The notes under the pieces: model-generated
Seen by the model: the letters and a program-made list of their open reading frames with translations, nothing else
Database searches by the model: none
Told to the model about the DNA's origin: nothing
In this document: one piece after another, positions 1 to 10,180 of the stretch
How positions within the stretch are numbered: position 1 is the first letter of the stretch
Layout: the number at the start of each line of letters is the position of its first letter
Position numbers and translations under genes: made by a program
NCBI GenBank assembly: GCA_029961685.1
Contig: JARWKL010000008.1
Location: 40,564,821 to 40,628,820, forward strand
DNA: 64,000 nt
Reading direction: 5' to 3'
Source of the DNA: Aristolochia californica
Lineage: Eukaryota; Streptophyta; Magnoliopsida; Piperales; Aristolochiaceae

Positions 1-238
1 TCTGACCATTACTGCTTCATATATCTATTTCTCTTTGTAGATAACTCTGACTTCAAAAAATCATTTTTCCTTGGAAAGTAGACTCGGATGTCTTTCCATC
101 AATATATAATATGCAATATGAAAAGCTCAGTATAGAGGTGAAAACTCAAAGGAAACAACGGATATAGGGACTAAAAAAAAAGATAAATATGAACCTAAAC
201 TGCTAGAGATTATAGATAAAAAAAAAATTACATTATCT

Positions 239-270
239 CTGTGGGTTGACTCAGTCGAGTCAACCCACAG
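239..270. repeat. Perfect 14-bp inverted repeat (hairpin)
   Basis: The arms CTGTGGGTTGACTC (239-252) and GAGTCAACCCACAG (257-270) are perfectly complementary around a 4-nt loop. The hairpin sits directly next to the primer-binding site of the minus-strand Copia element, at the start of its internal region. It could fold in the element's RNA leader. Function unknown. Confidence 0.9.
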
Positions 271-286
271 AACTTGCTCTGATACA
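271..286 (-). other. Copia primer-binding site (initiator Met tRNA type)
   Basis: On the minus strand this reads TGTATCAGAGCAAGTT, which closely resembles the plant Copia primer-binding site TGGTATCAGAGC used for initiator methionine tRNA. It lies just inside the LTR end, as expected, and orients the element leftward, out of the window. Confidence 0.75.
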
Positions 287-289
287 ATA

Positions 290-663
290 TTAAATTTATG
301 GAAAAGAAAAATACTTCATTGACTTATTTAATCAGAGTACGTGAATCTCTATTTATAATAGAGGAAGGAAGTAGAGTCCAATTACAATTAAACTACATTT
401 GTCCCAATTACACCCAAAATCTAACACTTAAAGATAAGTTCTAGCATAATTTAATAACCCAATATATATAGAAGACTAACATGACTAAAACACCTTTAAA
501 ATGAAATTGTTATGTGAAACCTGCTTCCATAATAATTTTGGCTCTGTAAGACTTCTTATTGTGTAGAACTCATCATGCCACCTCACATGATCATGGTGGG
601 TCCCACCTGCTCGTGTCATCATGGTGGATCCATATCTTATGGGCTTTAGCCCATCTTCCAACA
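290..663 (-). mobile_element. Copia-type LTR, minus strand, nested in another Copia
   Basis: On the minus strand the sequence starts TGTTGGAAGATGGGC at 663 and ends near 290, just before a tRNA-Met-type primer-binding site. It contains a TATA-like AT-rich segment and has the usual Copia LTR length of a few hundred bases. The first bases recur at 681-714 (GGCTTTAGCCCATCTTCCAACA appears twice with small changes), so the outer edge may be 714 after a local duplication. The internal region continues to position 1 and beyond the window, so whether coding domains survive is not visible. The plus-strand Copia pol remnant begins directly to the right, so this element probably inserted into it. Confidence 0.65.
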
Positions 664-714
664 CTCTTGGATATGTGGGCCTTAGTCGTATAGGCTTTAG
701 CCCATCTTCCAACA

Positions 715-1790
715 TCTATCTCATTAACCATCTACCTACTCCCATGCTTAATCTTATTTTTCCTAATGCCAAAGTCTTTGGCACTCATCCTAACTACACT
801 AAACTTCTAAATTTTGGTTGTCTCTGTTATTCGTGACTCAGGTCATACTCCTTCCACAAACTCATTCCTTGTTCATCTCCTTGTGCCTTTCTTGGTTACT
901 CTACCACTCAAAGTGTCTATCTATGTCTTGAACCCACCACCTCTCGTCTTGGTACGTCACGTCATGATAAATTTCTGGAGTTTATCTTCTCCTTCACTAC
1001 ACTTCAGTCTCACCTTGATCATCCTTCATCTAACACACTCTCTCATTGATGCTCCTTTGTGTCCTTACTTCTGGTTATTGGCATATCAACCATAACTTTG
1101 ACCTCTGCACCCTGTACAAGCTCCGTACAAAACCTCCCACCTAATCCCACTCCACTACCTGACCCCCCTCCAACACCTCCCTCGTCGACTAACCCACAAC
1201 TTCCTTCCCTACTTGCTTCCAACCCCTCTTCTTCCTCTCTCGTGTCATTGTTTCAAGATTCAAAAAAAACATTTACAAACCCATCAACAAATTAAACCTA
1301 ACATCTCAACTCTCTCCTTTTGCCGACTGTGACCACAATTGTGACTCAAGCCCCACCAATCCCAAGTGGCGTCGGGCTATGTCTGATGAGTATGATGTTT
1401 TTGTGGAACTTATTCCCTTGGATCCCTTGTACAATCTGGTAGGTTGCAAAAGAATTTTTTGTACTAAATATCTTTCTGATGGATCTATTGATAGGTACAA
1501 GTTTGCTTAGTTACCAAGGGGTTTTATCAACCCCTGGGGTTGATTATCATAACACATTTAGTCTCATTGTCAAACCTACCACTATTCACATTGTTCTTAG
1601 CTTTGTTATAAGTCGTGGTTGGTCACTTCGGCAACTTGATTTAAATAATACGTTTCTCCAAGGTACCCTGTCTGAGGATGTTTTTATGGCTCAACCACTG
1701 GGCTTCATTGATCGTGATCATCCCCACCATGACTGCAATGTTAGGTGGTTCAGCATTCACGAAATTTCATGTCTGTTTATAGGAAAATAG
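715..1790 (+). pseudogene. Decayed Ty1/Copia pol remnant (integrase end to reverse transcriptase)
   Basis: Conceptual translation in shifting frames shows Copia polyprotein pieces in the right order. The post-integrase motif with FGTHPNYTKLLNFGCLCY is at about 765-833. The start of the reverse-transcriptase region, with PKWRRAMSDEYDVF and YLSDGSIDRYK, is at 1360-1500. RT residues including GVDYHNTFS and LDLNNTFLQG run to about 1730. Several frameshifts and stops interrupt it, and the YVDD core, RNase H and 3' LTR are absent, so it cannot code. The family assignment is secure from motif order; the subfamily is not determined. Its left end is cut by the minus-strand Copia LTR. Confidence 0.85.
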
Positions 1791-2328
1791 TACACTATTT
1801 CGATATTCACATGATGAAAATTTTCGCTTGATCTTTGCCTAAAACATTACAGTTAGTTGTTCATTATAAATAAGAGTATTCATACATTTTTGCATTCAAA
1901 TTCAATTTTCTTATACAATCCAAAGCACCTTAAATGCCTTTGTGCCTTTTATTCTCTTTCTTTTAAGGATTACTTTCAATTTTTAAATAGTTATTTGCAA
2001 ACAGAAGTGAGAAATCTTGCCTAACCTATTGAAAAATGCCATTGAAAGAAAGTCTAGCCGATAAATATGGATAGATACAGGATGGTAATAGAAAGGGACA
2101 GAGAAAAAGTGGGAAAGGAACAACTTACTGTGAAGGCCTGGACATCGGATATACCTTGTCTAAATATCTTAGCTTCGACGTCTCAAATTTGAAACCAGAA
2201 TAGTTTCCCCCACGGCGACCGGAGTATCACTTCCTGAACGCTCGGAGAAATCAGTAGAAAAGGGGGGGTTCAGCCGAAGTTTTTTAGTATTGGTTCGCGT
2301 TGCTGCTTTTATTTATTTATTTTGATTT
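1791..2328. other. Intergenic, no gene recognised
   Basis: AT-rich sequence between the Copia remnant and the DUF247 array. I see no supported ORF or RNA gene. A run of seven G at about 2262-2268 and moderately GC-rich sequence at 2200-2300 could be promoter or leader of the DUF247 gene, but no clear TATA box stands out. Confidence 0.5.
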
Positions 2329-2682
2329 ATATAATGGTTCACCGTTTCACCTGAAAGGTTATTCTGTTCATAAAGCCACTTGAGATACAGCTTCAGTATC
2401 GGCAAGGGGAGGATAGCCAAGGAACCAGGAAAGGCTGAAATTAAAGAAACAGTAGTAGATGTGAGGAAGTTGGAACAAGTAGTTGCCGTGGCAGACGAAG
2501 AAGAGGGCAGACGCAGCAACAATCGATATAGTGGAAGAAGCAGCAAAAGAGACTGGAGAGATGGAAGGACTAACAGAGACTCCTAAAATGAAAGAGCTTA
2601 TAGAAGAGCCAGCAGATACGATGGCAGATGACGCAGCAACAAGCAATATTACGGTGAAGAAGCTTTTGAAGAGGCGGGCAAC
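2329..2682 (+). pseudogene. Broken N-terminal leader of first DUF247 gene
   Basis: This stretch aligns with the 5' region of the second DUF247 gene (5220-5470) and with the fragment at 4127-4314. The shared start context GGAGGATGGC has become GGATAGCC here (2411-2418), so the ancestral ATG is ATA at 2413-2415. Downstream, the frame used at 2413 is also that of the 2683 ORF, but homology shifts to another frame between about 2500 and 2690, which implies two compensating frame changes. The acidic, repeat-like N-terminal extension is therefore probably not translated, and translation would begin at 2683. Confidence 0.65.
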
Positions 2683-4071
2683 ATGGAACGTATAACAGAG
2701 ACTCCTTTAGTCAAGGGAAATATAGTTGAAGAGATCAGAGGCTTTAGGCAGCGCTATTTGAAGGACATAAATTCTTACTATGAAGAGCGATGGGATCCTC
2801 ATAAGATTGCTTATGGTCGTGGAGGTTCGGGCTTCTACAGAGTCCATCTCCGAGGGAGCGAGGGTCTTTATGATTCTACTTACGTCAACTTCCCAAAAAT
2901 AAGGGATATGTTGGAGAATGACAACCCCGATGTTCAGACACAGAGGCTGCTGAGGCATTACTATGATCATCTTTTTTTCATCCTTGTAAGCAACGAGAGC
3001 AAGAGTTTGCAGGATTACCTGCAGATGATATATGACGACTGGGGAGTAATTGAAAGATGGGATTATGCTGTAGAGGATGGAGAATCGATAGATTTCCCTT
3101 ACTTGTTGAGTCTACTGCTCAGTGATTGCTTCATCATTTATCTACTCTCGAAGCCCTTCATTGCACAGGTGTCTCCAGTAGAAGATCCAGAATGTGCTCG
3201 CCTATGGGTTCATGATTTATGGGTAGACTTGCTCCTTTTGGAGAACCAGATCCCTTTCTTCATCCTCGAGAGAATTGTTGAAATAGCTATGGGACCTGAA
3301 TTTGGTTCTGTAATGGATCGCATAATTTATGGTTACTTTGCAGATTTTATTCCATTGAATAGGCTAAATAGCGAACAATTCAGGCCACTCCATTTGCTTC
3401 ATTACGTTCACCAGAGTCTGCTTCCGGACAAAAAAAGTGATCGTCTCCCTTTCTTTTCGACCGTGGTGAACTTGTTGGAAAAGAAGCAGAGTTCATCGCA
3501 ACCACCCATGATGAGAATTATCCCAACAGCGACGAGACTGCAAGAGGCAGGCGTAGAGTTCATGCCAGTGGAGGAAAAAGGATTTGTTGTAGAGTTCCAG
3601 AAAGGAGTATTGAGACTCCCTCGCTTGCAAGTAAGGAGAAGCACCAAGAAGTTTTTGAAGAATGTTATAGCTTGGGAGCAATATCACCATGAAGCAGTGA
3701 AATACGTGATCAACTATGCAATCTTAATGGACTACCTGGTGAATACCTCCAAGGACATAGAAATTCTGATCCGGAGCAAAATTTTGGAGCATTCCCTACC
3801 AACACACGAGGAGGTTGCCGCAGTATTCAACAGTTTGGGTGAGGACATAGTTTATACTTATGATACAAGAGATGGACAAGAATATGATTTCCTTCGGCAA
3901 TTGTCCAAAGAATTGAATGAATACTGCGAGAATTGGTGGGCGAAGCTGATGAGCGATTACTTTGGGAGCCCTTGGTCGATAGCTTCTTTGGTTGCAGCTT
4001 TGTTTCTTATTTTATTTACTGCAACGCAAACCTTTTTTTCAGGCTATTCTTATTTTAGACCTCCAAAATAA
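2683..4071 (+). CDS. DUF247 family plant membrane protein (copy 1)
   Basis: A single-exon ORF of 462 codons. It shows the DUF247 (PF03140) layout: an N-terminal FRQRYL/IRDMLE region, the signature DLWVDLLLLENQIPFFIL around residues 180-200, a variable linker, the conserved PTATRLQEAGVEF and GVLRLPRLQVRR blocks, EQYHHEAVKYVINYAILMDY, and one C-terminal hydrophobic segment (about residues 430-455) followed by the short tail YSYFRPPK. The family is plant-specific, usually with one C-terminal membrane anchor. Its biochemical role is generally unknown; some members map to self-incompatibility loci in grasses. The ATG at 2683 was chosen because the longer leader seen in copy 2 is disrupted here. 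It stands first in a tandem array with copy 2. Confidence 0.88.
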   Translation: MERITETPLVKGNIVEEIRGFRQRYLKDINSYYEERWDPHKIAYGRGGSGFYRVHLRGSEGLYDSTYVNFPKIRDMLENDNPDVQTQRLLRHYYDHLFFILVSNESKSLQDYLQMIYDDWGVIERWDYAVEDGESIDFPYLLSLLLSDCFIIYLLSKPFIAQVSPVEDPECARLWVHDLWVDLLLLENQIPFFILERIVEIAMGPEFGSVMDRIIYGYFADFIPLNRLNSEQFRPLHLLHYVHQSLLPDKKSDRLPFFSTVVNLLEKKQSSSQPPMMRIIPTATRLQEAGVEFMPVEEKGFVVEFQKGVLRLPRLQVRRSTKKFLKNVIAWEQYHHEAVKYVINYAILMDYLVNTSKDIEILIRSKILEHSLPTHEEVAAVFNSLGEDIVYTYDTRDGQEYDFLRQLSKELNEYCENWWAKLMSDYFGSPWSIASLVAALFLILFTATQTFFSGYSYFRPPK

Positions 4072-4126
4072 AATATCAATTGAATTTTCATGAAGCTCTT
4101 CAGTAATGTTCTCTTCATTGCTGTAT

Positions 4127-4314
4127 ATGATGGTTTACGACTTCACCTGAAGGGTTACTGTTAATAAAGCCAATTAAGATACAAGTTCAGTACTGACAAA
4201 GGGAGGATGGCGAAGAAGGCAGGAAATGCCGAAATCAAAGAAATGGTTCTAGATGTTACAATGGTGGAAGAAGTAGTTGCAGAGGCTGATGAATATAATG
4301 GCCCTTTCAGTTGA
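4127..4314 (+). pseudogene. 5' fragment of a third DUF247 copy
   Basis: The first half repeats the leader of copy 1 (compare 2331-2500), including the segment matching TTCACCTGAAGGGTTA and the coding start. It keeps an ATG at 4207 and an open frame of 35 codons (MAKKAGNAEIKEMVLD at its start) that matches the N-terminus of copies 1 and 2, then stops at 4312-4314 where homology ends. None of the DUF247 core follows, so this is a truncated duplicate. It serves as an outgroup showing that copy 1 lost its start codon. Confidence 0.75.
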
Positions 4315-4852
4315 TAAGCTTTTTATTACCTAATCCTCCACCAGTTCTTTCAACTCCTCAGTCTAGTACCTGTTATTCATGTAACAACACGGTAGCTTTT
4401 ACAACTCTACAATTTGAATTTGTCTTTATTTCAGTCACTTATAATTTGAGTTTGTCCCTGTTTCAATCACCTTTTATCGATTTTTAAAATACAAAGATAA
4501 CCAATTATACATACATAACGGCATGAGCAGAGAAAGTTGGGTTGGCTTGAGTTGGGAGGGTCTGACATAAGGAGCAAATGTTGGGCCACATGGAGAAAGA
4601 TGTCTTGGATTGGGCAAGAAATAGGAGCATTTTCAATTCCTTTCATTCACTTGACTCAATGGCTGTACCAGTAGCAATTCCTTGTGCATCACAAAACTTG
4701 GGAAGGATTGATACTTCTCCGCAAATCTGTTTTGGAACACTCTTTCTGTAATCTTTGTACTCTTCGGATCTGTTACATAAAGCCGCTGTACTCTTCTGTA
4801 GTTGGCTGATAGCAGAGCAGAATAATTGAAAAAAGCCTAGAGTTTGCTTTCC

Positions 4853-5105
4853 AAATGTACGAGAAAGAAGGAAAAAGAAGACAAGACCAGAGGAGTGAGG
4901 ATAAGGATCATTAGGTTTCGAGGTATCTTTGCTTCTGCACCACAAACGTAACACCAAAGGACTGGTTTGTGGTGCAGAAGAGCAATTCCTTTCCAAATGA
5001 ACATGAAAGAAGAAGAAAGAAGAAAGCGATCTCAGGGAATGAAGATGATGATAAGGTTTGGAGGAATCTTTGCTTCTGCTTCACAAACTTAGCACCAAAA
5101 TGCAT
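4853..5105. repeat. Imperfect tandem duplication of about 110 bp
   Basis: 4853-4963 and 4986-5105 share CAAATG...GAAAGAAG, the purine-rich middle and CTTTGCTTCTGC.TCACAAAC.TA.CACCAAA. The duplication lies in the upstream region of DUF247 copy 2. A run of about 20 A follows at 5166-5185. The rest of 4315-5219 contains no recognised gene. Confidence 0.75.
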
Positions 5106-5219
5106 ACTTTCCCAGAAGATTGGACCATTATATCACTCCCTAAACAAGTCTGCAGGAAACATCAGAAAAAAAAAAAAAAAAAAAACAGTCCAATTCTTCA
5201 GTTCGAAGAGCACAGAAAG

Positions 5220-7060
5220 ATGGAAGAAATAACAGAGAATTCTGCTGTCACCAAAATAACCGAGATGGGAGGTAGAATGGCCGACCAACCAGGAAACCCA
5301 GAAATCAAAGAAAGAGTTGCAGACGTGAGGAAGCCGGAGAAAGCAGTTGCAGATCAGGCAGATCAAATGAGGGAAGACCCAGGAACAAGCAGTATAATGG
5401 GAAAGGCAGTTGAAGAGCCTGGAACTGCGGGAGTAACAGAGAATCCTATACAAGAGATGGAAAATATGAAAGATATTGAAGGCTTTGAGCAGCGCTATAT
5501 TGATGAGATTGAATCTTATGCTGATGATCTCAAGAAATCACCGGAGGTTGCTAGTGGAGGTTCAGGCTTCTTCTATACAGTCCCCATAGACGAGCAGTCC
5601 TCCAAAGAGAGCAAGGATCTTTATGTTCCTGTCTGCGCCAAATTTAGAAAAATAAGGGAAATGTTGATGATTGCAAAGCCTGATGATAATACAAAAAAGC
5701 AACTTAGGCATTACTATTATCATCTCGATGCAGTACTCAAACGGTTCAAAAAGCAGACTCCGGAGGATTACCTATTGGCGATGAAGAAGAAGAAAGAAGA
5801 AATCGCTAAATGGTATTCAGATAAAGGAGAAACCACCGCAGATTTCCCTCAGTTTCTGGGTTTACTTCTCAGTGGTTGCTTCATTATTGATCTATTTCAC
5901 AAGTGGCATTGGAATGAATTCTCCAGTAAAGAAGATCCTGAATGTTGTCACCAATGGGCATCTGAGTTATGGGTGGACTTGCTCCTGGTGGAGAACCAAA
6001 TTCCGTTATTCATCCTTCAAGATGTTATAAACACTTCGATTCAAGAAGATATTGCTTTTCTGACTCTAGAGAAGCTTGTCTATTATTACTATAAAGAATT
6101 CGTTCCATTGAGAAAACAACCACTTCCCAGAGAAGGTGAGGGAGCAAACGAATCCAACCGGGTCCACCATCTTCTTCAATTCGTCCACCACAGTCTACTA
6201 CCTGACAGACACAGCAACTCACTACATGTCTCCACCCGTTGGGTATGGATCTGCCCGCTTATGGTAGTATCTTGGCCCCTTTGCTATGTATCTTCACCTC
6301 AGTGGTATGCATCTTCATCCTCTTCAAACATATCTTCAAAGCTTTAGCACGCTTCTGCTGCCAAGCAACGCCTCCAACAGGTGACACTCAGTTTGTTCGT
6401 TTGATGAATTATCTGGAGAGGATAGTGAACGCAATCCCTGGAGTTTGGCAGGCAATCTTTTACAAGTATTTTCGGAAATCACAACTACTAATAACAGCCG
6501 TCCCAACAGCAACGAGACTCCAACAGGCAGGCATAAAATTCAAACCAGTAGGGGGGAAAGGATTTGTTGCAGAGTTCAAGCATGGTGTGTTGCGGCTCCC
6601 TCGTCTGCATGTAAGAAGAAACACAGGCAAACTCCTCGCAAATCTTATAGCTTGGGAGAAGTGTCATCATGGAGCAGTGAAATATTTTATCAACTATGCG
6701 ATTTTCATGGACTATCTTGTTAACACGTCCAAGGACATAGAAATTCTGATCCAAAACAAAGTTTTGGAACATTCACTGGGAACGGATGAGGAGGTTGCTT
6801 CAGTCTTCAATAATTTGGGTAAGAACTTGGTTTATACAATCAATGAAGAAGATAAAGAAGAATATGATTTCCTTCCTCAAATATCCAAGGATCTAAATAA
6901 TTACTGCAAGATTAATTGGCATAGATGGATGTCAAATTTAATGAGTGACTACTTCAAGAGTCCTTGGTCGATCATTTCTGTCATTGCAGGACTACTACTC
7001 ATTCTCCTTACCATGGCACAAACTTTTTTCTCTGCCTATTCCTATTTTCGACCTCCATAG
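5220..7060 (+). CDS. DUF247 family protein (copy 2), reading frame split near 6243
   Basis: The first frame runs from ATG 5220 to beyond 6242. It contains the N-terminal leader with MADQPGNPEIKERVAD, FEQRYIDEIESY and the DUF247 signature ELWVDLLLVENQIPLFIL. The second frame carries the C-terminal half, from AVPTATRLQQAGIKF to a membrane anchor and the tail YSYFRPP, ending at 7060. A GT-AG intron at 6243-6451 (209 bp, phase 0) would join them and give a linker of about 32 residues against 34 in copy 1, a protein of about 542 residues. Alternatively there is a 1-nt frameshift between about 6195 and 6347, because the intervening 70 codons are open in the second frame and encode a hydrophobic stretch. 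Whether the gene is spliced or broken cannot be settled here. An ATG at 5277 is a possible alternative start. Confidence 0.72.
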
Positions 7061-7212
7061 TAAAATGGATGTTGTATCTATTTCCTTTGTATGTCTCCAA
7101 AATTTGTCTTCTTATTATGAGTTGTAGTTGGGAATAAATATATTGCCCTTTTCGACATCCTATAATACTCGATATAGATTGTCTTCCAAAATTACTATAT
7201 GAAATACACTTA

Positions 7213-7734
7213 AGCCCTGTTGGTATACCTGGTTGGAAATTTATATCCCAGGAAAAGATAAAAATGTTTTTCCAAGGATACACATTTCCAAGAAACCTTC
7301 AGATAAATTCCTATTAGTTCCTTACTAAGAAATTACATAAAAAAATTTAGAAAATTTAAAGGGAAATTAAATGGACTTGTTAGTGCCTTTTCCAGGAAAA
7401 TAAATAGAAATAAATAATCAATCTCATACATTACTATACTTATCCAATAAATTTTTAGTAAAATAAAATGTCGAATACTAAATTGTCGTGAAAATTTGCC
7501 TTGTACTGAAAATATTATAACATTAATTGTCAAATACTTATTCAAAAAAAATTATATGGTTTTCCGAACCCATCTTGGCTTAAAAATTTTACCTAGAAAA
7601 TTATATGATTTTTCCAATAAAAATTTTTGGGTAGAAAAATGTTTCCAATAAACATAAGGCATTAATGGTTTCTAAAAACATATTTCTATTAGAAATGTCT
7701 TTCCAACGTTTCTTGGAAAAGACACTAACAGGCC
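7213..7734. mobile_element. Tourist/Harbinger-like MITE, TTA target duplication
   Basis: The element starts AGCCCTGTTGGTAT (7213) and ends CACTAACAGGCC (7734). The ends are inverted complements with a few mismatches and are flanked by TTA on both sides (7210-7212 and 7735-7737). AT-rich, about 520 bp, no coding capacity. A 3-bp TTA/TAA duplication with GGSCCTGTTRG-type ends is typical of PIF/Harbinger nonautonomous elements. Related sequence is present at about 57340-57775 and 58015-58515. Confidence 0.75.
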
Positions 7735-8422
7735 TTACACTATCATGCTAAAATATCAGAAGACATGACTGTGAAGAGTGTGTTTCCCACAATATTATAT
7801 ATTCGCCATCCGAGATAAATAAAAAAAATATACTCAATTTTTCCGCAAGAGAATGTATATAGATAAAACCCCAAGTTGAATCTCATATAGATGCTATTGG
7901 TTGGGTTTTTGAAGAAATAAGTGACAATATCAATTTTCAAATTTTCAGTAAAATAAAATGTTAAATACTAAATTGCCATGAAAATTACCTTGTGCTTAAA
8001 GTATTACAATATCAATTATTAAATACTTATTAAAAAAATTCATATGGTTTTTCGACTTATCTTGGCTTAGAATTTTTACCTAGAAAATTATATGATTTTC
8101 CCAATAAGAATTTTCAGCTAGAAAAATGTTTTCAATAAATATAAGGCATTAATGGTCTCTGAAAACATATTTCTATTAGAAATGTCTTTCCAACGTTTCC
8201 TGGAAAAGACACTAACAGTGCCTTACACTATCATGCTAAAATATCGGAAGACATGACTATGAAGAGTGTGTTTCCCACAATATTATATATTCACCATCCA
8301 CGATAAATAAATAAAAAAATATACTCAATTTTTGCACAATGAGAATGTATATAGATAAAACCCCAAGTTGAATCTCTTATAAATGCTATTGATTGGGTTT
8401 TTGAAGAAATAAGTGACAAATG
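7453..8422. repeat. Tandem duplication, two units of about 480 bp
   Basis: Unit 1 (about 7453-7927) and unit 2 (about 7944-8422) are closely similar throughout: both begin AGTAAAATAAAATGT..AATACTAAATTG and both end GGGTTTTTGAAGAAATAAGTGACAA. The unit includes the 3' half of the neighbouring MITE plus about 190 bp of its right flank, so the duplication happened after the MITE inserted. Confidence 0.85.
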
Positions 8423-8708
8423 CAGATTTCACATCCTTTAGAATTTGCTCACTAAAACCATATTGATTTCTCATCTTCTATACTGCCCAAGAAGAATTCC
8501 TTTGAGATACACTCAGCCATGGCTGCAATAAAAGATACTTGTAGTAAAAAACAAAAAAACAAGTAATAAAGAAGAAAAATCAGATGAAAGCAAAATTTAA
8601 AGGGAAAGGAAAAAATAAGGTATCTAAAATAAAGAAAAGGGTTAGGGGTACATTTTTTTTCTTTTTGAAGAGTATTCATGTCTAGTCGGGGTACAGGTAG
8701 GGTGAGGG

Positions 8709-8742
<34 letters not shown>
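8709..8742. repeat. Trinucleotide microsatellite (TGA)n
   Basis: About eleven uninterrupted TGA/GAT units, followed by ATAGTAATAATAA. The surrounding region 8423-8820 has no recognised gene. Confidence 0.95.
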
Positions 8743-8820
8743 AGTAATAATAACAATCCTCGTGGATCAAATTTCTTGTTGCCTATCTACTTCAATCTAA
8801 TAGAGCATTTTCTAACATAA

Positions 8821-9182
8821 GTGTTAGAAAATACATTCATGGGTATTTTAGTGGTTAATTTTCTTTATATAATTTTATTATGTAAGTTAAATTATATCAG
8901 TGGTTAAATTTTAATGTAATAGGATGAGTAATTGGGGAGATATAAGGAGATTAAAGTTATTAAATGTTTAGGGGTATTTTTATAATTTATAACTCAAAAC
9001 ACTTATTTAAAAATTTTGGGAATTCGTACACAGTTCCCAACAAAACCATTCAGGCTCTTTAGAAAGCTCTTACTATCTTTTCTTATTTTTCTCTCAATCT
9101 TCTCCTCTTCCTTCACCCAAATCTTTATTTTTACAAGAAGAGCACATAAGACTTTCACATTCTGAACTTCCAAATCTTACAC
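8821..9182 (+). mobile_element. Possible solo LTR
   Basis: The stretch starts TGTTAGAAAATACATTC and ends near AAATCTTACA. Its layout is LTR-like: an AT-rich first part, then a CT-rich leader (TCTTCTCCTCTTCC). The start resembles that at 14734 in the helicase intron. A short inverted repeat (TTTTCTAACA / TGTTAGAAAA) spans the left edge. No target duplication or primer site was identified, so this is tentative. The following 9183-10180 is the 3' flank or UTR of the helicase gene, with no other gene seen. Confidence 0.35.
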
Positions 9183-10180
9183 ATCAAGGTATAATTGGGG
9201 CTTAATTTTCTTCTTTGTGAAGAACTGGATGGGTGTTGAGAGCTGGGGAGGCCCTTCTTTTCCACTACTAAATGCTCGTCTTAGAGAACAAAGAGAGTAA
9301 AAAACATAAAATAAGAAGAGAGTTACTGAGGATCAGAAAAAAGTATGTTTTGGAGGCTTCATTTTGTGTTTCTGGATTTTCAGGTGCAGTAATGACATGG
9401 TAACTCAAACACAAAAGGAAAATGCAAGGAGAAAATGACTACAACTATATATAAACATCAATTAACAATGGTAATTGCTCCATTTTGAGCTCCAACAATT
9501 CAACTTCTCAATCAGTTTACTTTTGACAACACTAATAACCATGGCTAACTTTGATTAATTTGAAGCAAAAAAAGAAATGTTCAATACACTGGATACAGGA
9601 ACTATTACTGCAAAGGATTCTACCAACTCTGGCATTCGTTAGAAACATTTGCTGTAGTGAATCTAATCGACAACTCCTTTTGTTTAAATGTTGATATGCC
9701 CATCCAGAAGGATTTCTACTTTCTTTCTTTGACACTCATCGTCTAACCTTGACTTGACACAGGACTGTACATTCCCAACGTCTGTTTGCAACCTCTTGCA
9801 GCAATGCCAGCCATCCCGGCCAAAAGACCACCCTAGCATCAGGCGAATGTTCAGAAGAATTTAAAGAAAACTGGATTGGAAAGATCAAAGGCGATTTTCC
9901 ATGGCATCAGCTCAATCGTATAGCCCACCTGTTATTCCAAAATTTCCAGAAAACATCATATAATTAAAATTTTATAGTCATAGAAGCTACATATATCTGA
10001 AATCAACCATCTGCACTAAAATGCTGGCTGCCAGATAAAAGGCTCACTTACCAGAATGCAAATGCCACAGAAGTACAGCTTCAAGACTTTCAGTAGCCTT
10101 TTCTTCCAAAAGTACCACTAAACTGAAGGCAACTCTCCAGTCTCCAGTTACTCCAGGAAAGAGCAGCATTGGTAAAAGGT

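Noticed and set aside
4643..4996. 117-codon minus-strand ORF
   Set aside because: No recognisable domain; overlaps an imperfect noncoding duplication.
2683..7060. DUF247 genes as part of a self-incompatibility locus
   Set aside because: DUF247 is a large family and nothing else here (no pollen or stigma determinant) supports that role.
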